Assembly (NCBI GenBank): GCA_035649415.1
Contig: DASRJP010000397.1
Coordinates: 1-36,768 of the forward strand
Direction of reading: 5' to 3'
DNA: 36,768 nucleotides
Source of the DNA: DATKDU01 sp035649415
GTDB taxonomy: Bacteria > Planctomycetota > Planctomycetia > Pirellulales > Pirellulaceae
Made by a program: the position numbers and the translations under genes. The notes beneath the pieces are model-generated. The model had not been told where the DNA came from. It made no database searches and saw nothing but the letters and a program-made list of their open reading frames with translations. Positions within the stretch are counted from its first letter, which is position 1, and each line of letters starts with the position of its first letter. This document shows, one piece after another, positions 8,942 to 18,100 of the stretch.

Positions 8942-10020
8942 GATGGGATCGAACTCAGCAAGTGCTCGATTGCTTCTTCTGCCAGCGGGCCGCGCTCGGC
9001 GAACTCCACGGCCTGCTCGACGTGGTCTGGGCTGCCAAAGCCGGCGAGTGCCGAGGCCACGCCAGGATGCGCGATGGCGAAGCGAAGTGCAACCTCGGGA
9101 AGCGACATTCCGGCCGGTAGCGCAGATTTAAGCGCCGCGGCGCGGGCCTCGTCGCGCAGATATAGATCGAGCGGGAAAAACTTAGTCGTCAGCGTATGCG
9201 CGCTCGGCGGCTGCCCCGCCAGCGCGCCGCCGGCATAGACGCGAATCGCAAATACGCCGACACCCAGTTCCTGGCAGACTGCGAACAGATTGCCGAGGTT
9301 CGACTCGCGAAAGTCGGCGGGCACGGGGCGACCGGCACTCGGATTGAGCAGATTGTAAGGCGCCTGGACGGTGGCGAAGTGGCCGGCTTTGAGCACGTCG
9401 ATCATTGCACGGGGACTCCCCAGGCCAGTGATGCCGAGGTGCTCGACGAGACCGGCCTGTTGCAACTCCAGCATTCCTTCAAGCACACCTCTCTTGTCGA
9501 GCACATCGGCCGGCGCGAGCGACGTCGCCAAATCGCCGCGCTTCGCTGTAATCGAGTTGTGAACTTGCAAGAGCGTGACCCGCGGCAGTCGCAGCCGACT
9601 GAGGCTGTCTTCAAACGATTGCAGGACGTAGCCGCGCAGGTCGTGTGTACAGTCGGGACGAATGCGGACCTTGGTGGCGACGTGGATTATTCCACCCTCG
9701 CTCCCCATGGGAGACGGCTGGCGTGAGGGTGAAGGCGTCGCGCCGGAACCGACACCCTCACCCGGCCTGCTTCGCAAGCCACCCTCTCCGGGAGAAAGAG
9801 GGATTTCACTCAACACTCTTCCCAAACACTCTTCCGAATGTCCATCGCCATACGTCGCCGCCGTGTCAAACCAGTTGATCCCCAGGTCGATCGCCCGCTG
9901 GACGGTTCGAAGCTGCTCCTCATGCTTCTGCGGATCGGTCAGTAGTGCCGATACCGGCCCAGCGCCGAACGACACGCACGAGACGTTGATGCCGGTCTGG
10001 CCAAGCGGGCGGTAGAGCAT
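8938..10020 (-). CDS. Aldo/keto reductase with an in-frame repeat insertion
   Basis: A 360-aa AKR barrel enzyme starting at ATG 10020, which shares one base with the upstream TGA (TGATG); the frame extends further upstream to 10098 but that part overlaps the neighbouring gene and is unlikely to be used. The catalytic tetrad is visible: Asp52 and Tyr57 (NWFDTAATYGDGHSE), Lys117 (VATKVRI) and His154 (LLQVHNS). It resembles the D-threo-aldose/L-fucose 1-dehydrogenase branch (LYRPLGQTGINVSCVSFG start), which is an inference. Between Tyr57 and Lys117 lie about 37 extra residues rich in Pro, Ser, Gly and Glu (PLSPGEGG...SPMGSEGG, about 74-110) encoded by an interspersed palindromic repeat. Without them the protein would be about 322 aa, a usual length. 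Gene four of the catabolic operon. Confidence 0.92.
   Translation of the reverse strand: MLYRPLGQTGINVSCVSFGAGPVSALLTDPQKHEEQLRTVQRAIDLGINWFDTAATYGDGHSEECLGRVLSEIPLSPGEGGLRSRPGEGVGSGATPSPSRQPSPMGSEGGIIHVATKVRIRPDCTHDLRGYVLQSFEDSLSRLRLPRVTLLQVHNSITAKRGDLATSLAPADVLDKRGVLEGMLELQQAGLVEHLGITGLGSPRAMIDVLKAGHFATVQAPYNLLNPSAGRPVPADFRESNLGNLFAVCQELGVGVFAIRVYAGGALAGQPPSAHTLTTKFFPLDLYLRDEARAAALKSALPAGMSLPEVALRFAIAHPGVASALAGFGSPDHVEQAVEFAERGPLAEEAIEHLLSSIPS
9692..9803. repeat. Interspersed palindromic repeat inserted in the aldo/keto reductase gene
   Basis: The plus strand holds CTCCCCATGGGAG-type and CCCTCTCCGGGAGA-type inverted segments flanking a 9-bp perfect inverted repeat, GTGAGGGTG (9723-9731) and CACCCTCAC (9753-9761). 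The text CCCTCACCCGGCC...CTTCG...CCACCCTCTCCGGGAGA is of the type dispersed between genes in many GC-rich bacterial genomes. Here it stays in frame with no stop and adds about 37 codons. Boundaries are approximate, chosen from where the AKR homology resumes. Confidence 0.7.
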
Positions 10021-10901
10021 CAGGCGGCTCCTTGGCCAGGCGTAAGCCCCTGCGGTAAAAACGCGCGGACGATGACGCTGTTGTCCAGTTCGCCGCAACC
10101 CGCCGCCACGAGTGCCGACAGGAGAAGCTCGTGCAATTGCGTGAGCGGGAGCTTGGCGCCCGACTTCTGCGCCGCCTCGAGAATCAGCTTGACGTCCTTG
10201 TGATGCTGCGTCAGCCGCGCCTCGGGCTCAAAATCGCCGACGAGCATTTTTCTTCCCTTCGTTTCCATCACGCGGGAAAATGCCGGCCCGGCTGCAAGCA
10301 CCTCCAGGGCCTTCGCCGGATCAACGCCGCTGGCCTTAGCAAACGACAGCCCCTCCGCCAGCACGGCCCGGTTGAGGCCCAGGACCAGATTGACGACCAG
10401 TTTCATCCGCGCGCCGCTGCCGACGGGGCCGAGATGGAAACACTGTCTGGCAAATGTTGCAATGAGGTCAGAGGCGAGCGAAGCGGCGGCTTCTGTGCCG
10501 CCGAGCATGACCACTACCTCGCCGCGTCGAACTTGCGCCGAGGAGCCGGCAATCGTCGCGTCCAGATACGTAACGCCGCGCTCGGCAAGCCACGCACCCA
10601 GCCGAGCCATGGCCTCCGGTTCGCCGGTCGTCGTGTCGATCACCAGCTTTCCGGGCAGCTCGCTACAAATCTCCACCAGCACTTGGGACGCAATCTGGCT
10701 CGTCGGCAAGCTGAGTACGAGGCACTCGCACTGGCGTGCAACCTCCGCCCCGTCAGCCGCCGCAATTCCGCCGAGTCTGGCCAGCAGCTCGCACCTTGCC
10801 GGGCTCAAGTCGTATCCACAAACCTCGTGCCCCGCAGCTAGAAATCGCTCGGCCAGCGCGCTGCCAACGAGCCCCAGACCGATGATCCCCACGCGCGGCA
10901 C
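10020..10901 (-). CDS. 3-hydroxyisobutyrate-dehydrogenase-family NAD(P) reductase
   Basis: A 293-aa beta-hydroxyacid dehydrogenase. The N-terminal Rossmann motif is GLGLVG (8-13). The substrate-binding segment is DATIAGSSAQVRRGEV (114-129), corresponding to the family's D-A-P-V-S-G-G loop with substitutions. The catalytic Lys167 and supporting Asn171 are in GARMKLVVNLVLGLN. The all-alpha C-terminal domain follows. Relatives reduce tartronate semialdehyde or oxidise 3-hydroxyisobutyrate, glycerate-like or 6-phosphogluconate-like acids. It sits 9 nt after the glycosidase-like gene and overlaps the aldo/keto reductase start by one base, so the three are certainly close partners. Exact substrate unknown. 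Confidence 0.92.
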   Translation of the reverse strand: MPRVGIIGLGLVGSALAERFLAAGHEVCGYDLSPARCELLARLGGIAAADGAEVARQCECLVLSLPTSQIASQVLVEICSELPGKLVIDTTTGEPEAMARLGAWLAERGVTYLDATIAGSSAQVRRGEVVVMLGGTEAAASLASDLIATFARQCFHLGPVGSGARMKLVVNLVLGLNRAVLAEGLSFAKASGVDPAKALEVLAAGPAFSRVMETKGRKMLVGDFEPEARLTQHHKDVKLILEAAQKSGAKLPLTQLHELLLSALVAAGCGELDNSVIVRAFLPQGLTPGQGAA

Positions 10902-10910
10902 GCTTGCTCC

Positions 10911-12383
10911 TTACTGGCGAAAGCGGAAGGAGAAAACGTCGGCATCATTGAGCATGATCCGCATGCGGACCGGTTTGCCGGCATAGGCGCTCACATCGCT
11001 GCCATTTCTCCAGCGGACGACGCGGTCGATCTCGTTACCGATTTGCTCCTGGCAATCGTCGAGCGCACAGCCCTCCAAGGGCAAACCTCTCTCGTCTTGC
11101 AATTCGACCTTCACGCTGCCGGCGGCCGACGTGGCGAAATTGATCTCCAACTCCTTGCCGGCGAATTTGAGGGGCCGTGTGACGATCTGGCCGCCGTCGT
11201 AGCCAGCGTGCAGCGCCACAAAGCCGTCGGTCCGCAGCGAGTACCTTCGCAGGTGGGCGGTCGGCTGGCCGTAATTCTGGTTGGCGTAAATGGATATCTC
11301 GGCCGGGCCGGTCGGCACGACGTTGAGTGCCGGGTAGTTTGTGCGCGACACCCAGTTTTCCAGCCCCACGCCTGGCTTCAAAAAACCCTCCATGAACGTG
11401 CGGTCGTAACGGTCGCCGCCGCGGGTGGTCATGAAGATGCCGTCGGAGCAGTCGCCGAAGTATCGTGGATCGACGCCGATTTCTTTCGCTTGCTCTTCCG
11501 TCAGGACCTTGCGCCCCGGCATGAACCGGGCGGCAATCGAAATGTAGATGTGTGGCGCGCGGAAATAGGGACTGGTCTGATTCGTATAAAGATGCTCGAC
11601 TGGCCGGTCGCCGTATTCCATAAGTTCCGGCGGCGACCAGTTGATAAAATCGCTCGACGTCGTCCGCGAGATCCGCCGAAAACCGTCCTTGAAAACGCGA
11701 AAATAGCAGACGTAACCTCGCTCTGCCTCCGACCACAGCGGGACGTTTTGCGAGTCGAATGCTCCCTCCGTGATTACCGGCTCCTCGCGCAGCTTCCGCC
11801 ATGACAGTCCATCCGAGGAGACGAACACCACCAGACCGCTTTTCCGCGACCCGGCCAGCGCCTTGTACCGCTCCTCCGCCGGGACTCCCGCTCGGCCGTC
11901 GATCATGGGGCAGAAGTTGTGCGAAAACGGTGGGGCTGCCGCCAGGATCACGTTGTTTTCCTTGCTGCCGGCCACGACGTGCAGTCCCAGATCGGGCTTC
12001 GTCCAAGTCTTGCCGTCAGCCGACTCGGCGTAGCATGTACATTCACCGGCGCTGCCGTCCGCCCCTGCCGCCGGATTGCCGCGGTAGTAGGCTCGATACT
12101 TGTCGCCGTCCTTGAGGATCGTCGCGTAAGCACAAAAGGCCCCTTCCCATGGTTTGTCGAAGGCCATGACGTTCCCCTCATCGCGGGGTGTCTGAAGTCG
12201 CAATTCTGCGCCGTCGAGCTTTTCAAACAGGAAGTAATCGACGAACAATTCGCGGCGGGTGCCGAGGTCGAGGACGGCCGTTTTTGGCTCCTGACCTCGC
12301 GCGGCAGGAAGCATCGCTGCCAGGGCGAGCGCGCCAATGCAGAATTCAGAACGCAGAAGGCAGAGTAAAGAATGATGACTCAT
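10911..12383 (-). CDS. Secreted beta-propeller, glycosyl-hydrolase-32/43-like protein
   Basis: A 490-aa exported protein with a signal peptide (hydrophobic about 15-28, cleavage near ARGQ). The body shows repeated blades with Asp/Trp-rich turns (DGDKYRAYYRG, ESADGKTWTKPDLG, SSDGLSWRKLREEPV, SSDFINWSPPELMEYG) typical of five-bladed propellers related to GH32/GH43/GH130 and sialidases. A C-terminal beta-sandwich (about 400-490; GGQIVTRPLKFAGKELEINF, SAYAGKPVRMRIML) resembles accessory domains of these enzymes. Proposed role: binding or cleaving an extracellular glycan to release the transported substrate; catalytic acids cannot be assigned by eye. The first residues (SLLCLLRSEFCI) are encoded by a TTCTGCGTTCTGAATTCTGC-like low-complexity string, and no good ribosome site precedes ATG 12383. 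Confidence 0.85.
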   Translation of the reverse strand: MSHHSLLCLLRSEFCIGALALAAMLPAARGQEPKTAVLDLGTRRELFVDYFLFEKLDGAELRLQTPRDEGNVMAFDKPWEGAFCAYATILKDGDKYRAYYRGNPAAGADGSAGECTCYAESADGKTWTKPDLGLHVVAGSKENNVILAAAPPFSHNFCPMIDGRAGVPAEERYKALAGSRKSGLVVFVSSDGLSWRKLREEPVITEGAFDSQNVPLWSEAERGYVCYFRVFKDGFRRISRTTSSDFINWSPPELMEYGDRPVEHLYTNQTSPYFRAPHIYISIAARFMPGRKVLTEEQAKEIGVDPRYFGDCSDGIFMTTRGGDRYDRTFMEGFLKPGVGLENWVSRTNYPALNVVPTGPAEISIYANQNYGQPTAHLRRYSLRTDGFVALHAGYDGGQIVTRPLKFAGKELEINFATSAAGSVKVELQDERGLPLEGCALDDCQEQIGNEIDRVVRWRNGSDVSAYAGKPVRMRIMLNDADVFSFRFRQ

Positions 12384-12422
12384 GGCTGGCTACTCTGCAC
12401 TTTGCATTCCGCGCTCAATTCC

Positions 12423-13385
12423 CTACGCCTTCTCCGCCACCACCGGCGAGACCAGCGTGCCAATTCCTTCAATCCATGCCTCCACTTTGTCGCCGGCCTT
12501 CAGGAACGTGCCGCTCGCGCTGCCGACGCCGGCGGGAGTGCCGGTGGAAATGATGTCCCCCGGTTCGAGGGTGACGATGTTGCTGATGAACTCAATGACC
12601 GCGGCAACCGGGAAAATCTGCTGCCCGGTCGAAGCGTTTTGCTTGAGATCGCCGCTGACGGAGAGTTTCATCGCCAGCTTCTGCGGGTCGGGAATTGCGT
12701 CGGCACTGGTGATGCACGGGCCGCAAGGGCAGAAGCTGTCGTGCCATTTGCCGTGCAGCCAGTCGAAGAAGCTGTCCTTCTCCCGCGTCTTGCGGTTGGG
12801 ATTGGGCCGGAATTTTCGATCGGAGATGTCGTTGACGACGGTGTAGCCGGCGACGTACGAGAGGGCCTCCGACTCGCTCACGTGCCGCGCCGTGCGGCCG
12901 ATGACGACCGCCAGCTCCAATTCCCAATCGATGTTCTTCGGCGAAACCGAGGGAATCACGACTGGCTTGAGTGGATCGGTCAGCGTCGTGGTCGGCGGCT
13001 TCATGAAGACGTACGGAAACGTCTCCAGGCGCTCGGGGGCCATGCCGCCCCCTTCCTGAATGTGCGAGGCATAGTTACCCGCCAGCAGAAAGAGCTTGTT
13101 GGGCCGCGGCACCGGCACCAGCAGCTCGACCTTGTCGGTCTCGATTAGTGCCGCCGTCGGCAGTGCATCGCGTTGGCGGTCCACCCAACCAGCAAGCTTC
13201 TTGGCGACCTCGTGCGCTTTGCCGCCGGGAAGCAACTCGACCAAATCGTCTCCCCTCGGAAGCGGCAGCGTCTCATGCGTGGCATCGGAGAAAGCCTTCG
13301 CAGCGGCAAGCAGCGGGACGACAGTTTTTTCCGAATAAAACCCTGCGACAGCGAGGTTGTCACGACGGAAGCGACACAGACGCAT
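12423..13385 (-). CDS. Fumarylacetoacetate-hydrolase-family protein
   Basis: A 320-aa enzyme from ATG 13385, preceded by GAGGG at 7-nt spacing; an upstream in-frame ATG at 13475 is disfavoured because homology and the ribosome site begin at 13385. FAH hallmarks: LAGNYASHIQE (active-site His108), the metal ligands in DWELELAVVIGR (Glu155, Glu157) and in VVNDISDR (Asp186), and the C-terminal GDIISTGTPAGVG signature. Family enzymes cleave C-C bonds of diketo acids, or decarboxylate or isomerise related acids; sugar-acid pathways use them on 2,4-diketo-3-deoxy acids. A Cys-rich CPCGPC replaces the usual CPLGPW. First gene of the catabolic operon, 39 nt before the propeller gene, so a sugar-acid role is inferred. 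Confidence 0.93.
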   Translation of the reverse strand: MRLCRFRRDNLAVAGFYSEKTVVPLLAAAKAFSDATHETLPLPRGDDLVELLPGGKAHEVAKKLAGWVDRQRDALPTAALIETDKVELLVPVPRPNKLFLLAGNYASHIQEGGGMAPERLETFPYVFMKPPTTTLTDPLKPVVIPSVSPKNIDWELELAVVIGRTARHVSESEALSYVAGYTVVNDISDRKFRPNPNRKTREKDSFFDWLHGKWHDSFCPCGPCITSADAIPDPQKLAMKLSVSGDLKQNASTGQQIFPVAAVIEFISNIVTLEPGDIISTGTPAGVGSASGTFLKAGDKVEAWIEGIGTLVSPVVAEKA

Positions 13386-13429
13386 GGAACAGCCCTCGAT
13401 GAGGAATTGAAGCGGCGCGAGTTTCCAGG

Positions 13430-13458
13430 GTTTTAACGCTGCCGTGCGGCGACCGCAA
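13430..13458 (-). promoter_or_regulatory. Weak candidate promoter for the catabolic operon
   Basis: Minus-strand TTGCGG (13453-13458), 17-nt spacer, TAAAAC (13430-13435), about 45 nt before the FAH start. The match is modest. It lies in the 171-nt divergent gap shared with the DUF3500 gene, the only place where the operon promoter could reasonably lie. Confidence 0.25.
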
Positions 13459-13489
13459 GCAATGAACGCGGGCATTTTCGCGCGGACAG

Positions 13490-13518
13490 TGGCGACCGGC
13501 CCAGGTCGTAGTTATATT
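13490..13518 (+). promoter_or_regulatory. Candidate promoter for the DUF3500 gene
   Basis: TGGCGA (13490-13495), 17-nt spacer, TATATT (13513-13518). The leader to ATG 13557 would be about 32 nt and contains AGAAGGA as the ribosome site. The -10 is good and the -35 is weak. Confidence 0.35.
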
Positions 13519-13556
13519 CCGGGCGTCGAGAACCCCGATTCCAGAAGGAACCCGCC

Positions 13557-14621
13557 ATGAAATCCCGTCTGCTGCTGGCCGCCCTGCTGACGTTCGTCTT
13601 CATCTCTTCCACCGCCTGGTCGTATTACCTGCGTCTGGCTTCGACTGGCGAGGCGATGACCGAGGCGGCTGAAAAGTTCCTGGCTACGCTGGACGAGCAG
13701 CACCGGGCGGCGGCGACGTTTGAATTTGACGACCCGCGGCGCGTTGACTGGCACTTCATTCCGTTGCCGTCCGCCGACAAACCCGAGCGCGAAGGGCTGA
13801 AGGTCCGCCAGATGAATGAGTCCGAGCGCAAGGCGGCATTCGCACTTTTGAAAAGCGCGCTGAGCGAGGTTGGCTATGAAAAAGCGACGAAGATCATGGC
13901 GCTGGAATCGCTGCTGGCGGAGCTTCAGAAGGCGAAAGGGGGCCCGATCCGCGACTCCGAGCGGTACTACTTCTGCGTCTTTGGCAAGCCGACCGCCGAC
14001 GGCAAATGGGGGCTGTCGGTGGAAGGACATCACCTGTCGCTCAACTTCGTCGTTGAGAAGGGTAAGGTGATTTCCAGTACCCCGACCGTCTTTGCCGCCA
14101 ATCCGGCGACGGTGATGTCCGACTACCCAGGGTCGCACGACATCAAGAAGGGGACGCGGGTGCTGGCCAAGGAGGAAACGCTGGCCTTCGACCTGGTGCA
14201 GTCGCTCACGCCCGAGGAGCGGAAAGCGGCCATCATCGCGGAAAAGGCCCCGTCCGAGGTGCGCGCTGCAGGAGAGCCGCAGCCGCCGACCGAAGCCGCC
14301 GTCGGCATTGCTGCCGATAAATTGACCGACGCGCAGCGCAAAACGCTGGTTGCGCTGCTCGATGCGTACTGCGACAACCTGCCAGCGGAGGTGGCAAAGG
14401 CCCGCAAGGCGGCCATCGACAAGGCGGGCACGGAGAAGGTCCGCTTCGCCTGGGCCGGAGCGGACAAGCCGGGCGTCGGCCACTACTATCGCGTCCAGGG
14501 GCCGACGTTCCTGATCGAGTTCGTCAACACGCAGCCCGACTCCGCCGGCAACCCGGCCAACCACATCCACTCTTTGTGGCGGGACATGGCGGGGGACTTT
14601 GCGGTGCCCATCGCGAAGTGA
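13557..14621 (+). CDS. DUF3500 domain secreted protein
   Basis: A 354-aa exported protein with a signal peptide (hydrophobic 5-21, MKSRLLLAALLTFVFISSTAWS). The mature part matches the DUF3500 pattern: FEFDDPRRVDWHFIPL near 54-70, alternating helices, the central SERYYFCVFGKP...W-GLSVEGHHLSLNFVV segment (about 135-165), a TPTVFAANPATV motif, and the C-terminal FAWAGADKPGVGHYYRVQGPTFLIEFVNTQ...NHIHSLWRD. The His pairs (HH in EGHHLS, HIH near the end) are conserved in the family and may bind metal or substrate; no biochemical function is established. ATG 13557 follows AGAAGGA at suitable spacing. It is transcribed divergently from the catabolic operon and alone on its strand here. Confidence 0.92.
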   Translation: MKSRLLLAALLTFVFISSTAWSYYLRLASTGEAMTEAAEKFLATLDEQHRAAATFEFDDPRRVDWHFIPLPSADKPEREGLKVRQMNESERKAAFALLKSALSEVGYEKATKIMALESLLAELQKAKGGPIRDSERYYFCVFGKPTADGKWGLSVEGHHLSLNFVVEKGKVISSTPTVFAANPATVMSDYPGSHDIKKGTRVLAKEETLAFDLVQSLTPEERKAAIIAEKAPSEVRAAGEPQPPTEAAVGIAADKLTDAQRKTLVALLDAYCDNLPAEVAKARKAAIDKAGTEKVRFAWAGADKPGVGHYYRVQGPTFLIEFVNTQPDSAGNPANHIHSLWRDMAGDFAVPIAK

Positions 14622-14655
14622 TCGAAGAATTGGCGGCGGCCCACCCACGCGCGAA

Positions 14656-15159
14656 TCACTGCGAGCGCGCTTTGTAGAGATTCAGCGTGATATGCGCCTG
14701 CCCTTGGTGGTGTGCTTCGTGCCACGAGAGCAGGCTGAGTATGTCCCGCAAAGTAAACTTCTGTTCGCGAAGCCGTTCGGGAAGGGTCTGGGGCGTCATC
14801 GCCAGGTCGGCGTCAGAAAAACGCCGCAGCGTCGCCAGCAGGTGCTCGCGCGACTCCCCGAGCACGCGGCGAATGTCCGCCGGTGCGGGAATACGGTCAT
14901 CCGGCGTGCTTCCACCTCTGAACCGCGGCACCAGCTCCGCGAACTGCGGTTTGGCTCCGGGCACCAGCCGCTCCGTGGCGAATAGCTCCTCCGTAATGCC
15001 GAGGTGCATGAGCTGCCAGGCGATATGAGCCCGGCCGGGGCCGGGGCGCCAGCCCAGCACGCCAAGGGGGTCCTGTTCCTGCTCGATCTTGTCGAGCGTG
15101 GCCAGTGTGCGTGGGCGATTGAACTGGATGCTCCGAATCGCCGTCTCGATGATCGACAT
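14656..15159 (-). CDS. DinB-family four-helix metal-binding protein
   Basis: A 167-aa protein of the DinB/YfiT superfamily. The expected three metal-ligand histidines are visible: His52 in AWQLMHLG at the end of helix 2, and His147 and His151 in SWHEAHHQGQAH. Relatives include bacillithiol-S-transferases and mycothiol-dependent isomerases, but planctomycete copies are generally uncharacterised. AGGGG lies 6 nt before ATG 15159. It starts 26 nt after the stop of the giant J-like/LamG gene and may be co-transcribed with it; the functional link is not obvious. Cytoplasmic, no signal peptide. The end converges on the DUF3500 gene with a 34-nt gap. Confidence 0.9.
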   Translation of the reverse strand: MSIIETAIRSIQFNRPRTLATLDKIEQEQDPLGVLGWRPGPGRAHIAWQLMHLGITEELFATERLVPGAKPQFAELVPRFRGGSTPDDRIPAPADIRRVLGESREHLLATLRRFSDADLAMTPQTLPERLREQKFTLRDILSLLSWHEAHHQGQAHITLNLYKARSQ

Positions 15160-15185
15160 GACATCCCCTAAACGAGCGGCGGCCG

Positions 15186-18100
15186 CTATTCGCCCAGGTC
15201 CACTTCCTGATTCGTCGTCGCCTTGCGGGCGCCGTAGTTCTGGTCGCGGCTGAAGTTCAGCGGCACTCGCCGGCCATTGCCGTCTTCGTAAATGTGAATG
15301 GAGGGAGCGGTGCTGCCGTCAAACTCGAGGATCCATTGGATCAGATGATTGCCCGCCACGAGCTGGAGCCGCTCGGAGTCATATTGCCCCCGGCTGCCGC
15401 CGACCGTGGACAGGACCTTGCCGTTGACGAGCAATTGCTGTGTGGCGGCGGTCGAGGCGCCGCGGTGACTAACGTACATCGACATCGGGGTAGGACACGT
15501 TAGCGTCCCTTCCAGGACGATGCGTCCGCCGAGAATCTTGGCCTGAGCCAGAATATTTCGCAGCCTGGTCGTGTCCATGGTTCGCTGCGGGTCATAGGTC
15601 ACCAGAATGCCTGCGTCCTTCCCTCCCAGAAACACGCGTCCCACCATGCCGGGCGAGCTTTCCGGCAGGTCGCTACGGCGAACACGCTCTCCACGCTTGG
15701 AGCCAGTTGCTGGCGCCGGCGCCGCGGCCAGATCGGCCTTGAGCTGGTCGCGACGTTTTTCGGCCTTGGCCTTGTCGAGTCCGTCCACCGAGGAGGCCGC
15801 CAGATCGTATGCCTCCATCGCCCGTTTCTGCACGGCCGGTTTGTATTCTGCCGGAATCGTGGCCAGGCAATCGAACCAGGCGTCGGCCTCGGCAAGCGAC
15901 GCGGCCAGCCCCTTGGAGACGGTTTCCTGCCGCGCCTTGGCGGCAGCAGCCAGCTTGGCATCACTTCCCTTGGCGAGCATCGCCAGACCCTTGGCTTGAT
16001 CGCCGCGATCGAAGAGGTGATACAGCCCCAGCGCCAGATTGGCGGCTGGATCGTCGGGATTGGCGGCCGCTGTTTGTTCGGCCTTGCGAACCGTCTCCCA
16101 GCGCTTGTGACGCAGGGTAAACTCGTCGATGAACTCCTTGGCATCCGCCTTCACTTCAGCGGCCGTGGCCCGCGCGGCTGCCGTTCGGACAACGGCGGCC
16201 ATGGCCTGTGCGATTTCGAACTGGTCGCTGTCGATCGCTTCGTAGCCCAGCGTGCAGGCTTCGCTGACAATTTCCGCCCGCTGGGACGCGGAGAGCGTTC
16301 CATCTGCGAGAATCTCCAGGAGCTTGACCTTAGCCGGCAGCGGCGGCACGTCGAATTCCTGGGTGATGGCTTCGACGGTCTGCATCGCGGAACCGACGTC
16401 CTTCAGCTCGACGAAAAGCTTGCGGGCCTCTTCGAGCATGACGTACTTTGTCGCCAGGTCCTTTGTCTCCCGCGCCAAGTCGTTGATTTTCCTGGCCACG
16501 GTGGCCTTGGCCGGCGGCGTTTTTGCCCCCTTCAGCTCGTCCCCAAAGACGGCTGCAATTTGAGCGTTGGCTTTGGCTTTGGCCGCGTCGTCGGGGATGG
16601 GCACCTTCTTCGCGCCGGCAAGGGCAGTTGCAGGCGGAGTCGACTCGCCTGGCGCGGAGCTTCCCTGCGGCATCAGCTTCAGGTTGGCGATGCGGTAAAC
16701 ACTAAAGCTGGTGATGGCAAGCTTTCTTCCGTCCGGCTCATAGCTTCCGAAAGCCCTCAGTTCGGCGGTGGGTATGTTGTTCCAGCGCGCGATCGTCTTG
16801 TCATCGACCGCCAACAGGACTTCGCGGCGGCTGACGAGAATCCGCAGGCGAGCCGGCTTTCCATTGGTCAAAAGTGGCCCCTTTTGAATCGTCGCGCCGC
16901 TGGGATCGCTACCATCCTGTCCGGGAATAATGCAAATGCCGCTGCGGTCGGAATGCCAGCCGTCGATCAAGATGCACAAAGGTCGCCCCTGAACCGGAAA
17001 GCCAATCCCGAGCGTGTCATCCCCAGCCAGGCGCGTGATTTCAGCCTCGAGCGTGTATTCGTCAGGCAGATCCTGGTCGACGATCACGCGCGACTTGGTT
17101 GGACCGGTCGTCAACGCTTTTCCAGAGACGCTGAAGGTCCCTTCCACGCCGCGGACGGTCCGGCGGCGGGCGTCGATAAGATCGATGGCAGATGCGAGGG
17201 GCGCGGGTTCGGCGGAGCTTCTCGCGGCGGCGCCCGGGATCAACTCCATTCGCCGAATCCGAAACTTGGAATTTCCCGTCGTCACGCCGAGTTTGCGTGG
17301 GTCGGGCAGACGGAGCCCTTGGTAGGCATTCAACCTGGCACTGGAATCGTAGGGCCAACTGGACAGCTTCTTGTCGTCCACCGAGAGCGAAACTTCCTTC
17401 TGGCTGACGACGATGCGAACGCGGGCCGGCTGCCCGTTGGTCAGCACCGGCCCGCGGTGGACCGTCGGATTGTCTGTCGACTGTATGTTCCAATCGTTGA
17501 TGTCCGACAAGCCGGTCAAGCGGGCGTTATAGATGTCGATGATCGCGCTCAGGGGACTTCCGCGGACGGGTAAATGGAACGAGATCGAGCCGGTGCCTTC
17601 CTCGCGAATCACCTCCGCTTCCAGAGCGTATTCGTCGGGAATCGTCTCAGGGATCATGAAGCCGGTGCCAGTGCCGTCCGCCAGCCAGCCGTCGCTTTCG
17701 GAATGCGAAACCTGACCGCGGACGCGTTCGATCGAAGCGCCATGCTTTTTCACCAGCTCAATCCGCCCTGCTGAGGGGGGCGGTGGTCCAGGCTCGGCGC
17801 TGCTCGTTTGGGGAATCATCTCCAGCCGGTTGATCCGAAACGGCGCATCCCAGGTCATGATGGCCAGCGCCCTGGCGCTGGGATAACCCATGCCTTTGGC
17901 CGCGAGCACCTTGTCGGTGGCGTTGACATTCCATTTGGCGATCGACATGCCATCGACAGTTAGTTCCACGGCAGTCTTGGCCACGCTGATGCGAACCAGC
18001 GCGGGCTTACCGGTCGTGAGCAGCCGTCCCTCGCGAACGAGTGGGTTTCCTTTCGTGAAAATCTGCTGGTCGTTGACCGCGGCAAAACCGCTCCTGGCCC

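Noticed and set aside
10021..10098. N-terminal extension of the aldo/keto reductase by 26 codons.
   Set aside because: It would overlap the upstream reductase gene; the TGATG junction at 10022-10018 and AKR homology both favour the start at 10020.
6503..13385. Complete L-fucose or L-rhamnose non-phosphorylative pathway.
   Set aside because: AKR and FAH members fit, but no lactonase, sugar-acid dehydratase or aldolase gene is present, so the substrate was left open.
13512..14648. A 378-codon minus-strand open frame.
   Set aside because: It is antisense to the DUF3500 gene, is Arg/Gly/His-rich without domain features, and the DUF3500 frame has a signal peptide and family motifs.
15996..17573. 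A 525-codon plus-strand open frame.
   Set aside because: It is antisense to the giant J-like/LamG gene, shows no recognisable domain and reflects the GC-rich third positions of the real gene.
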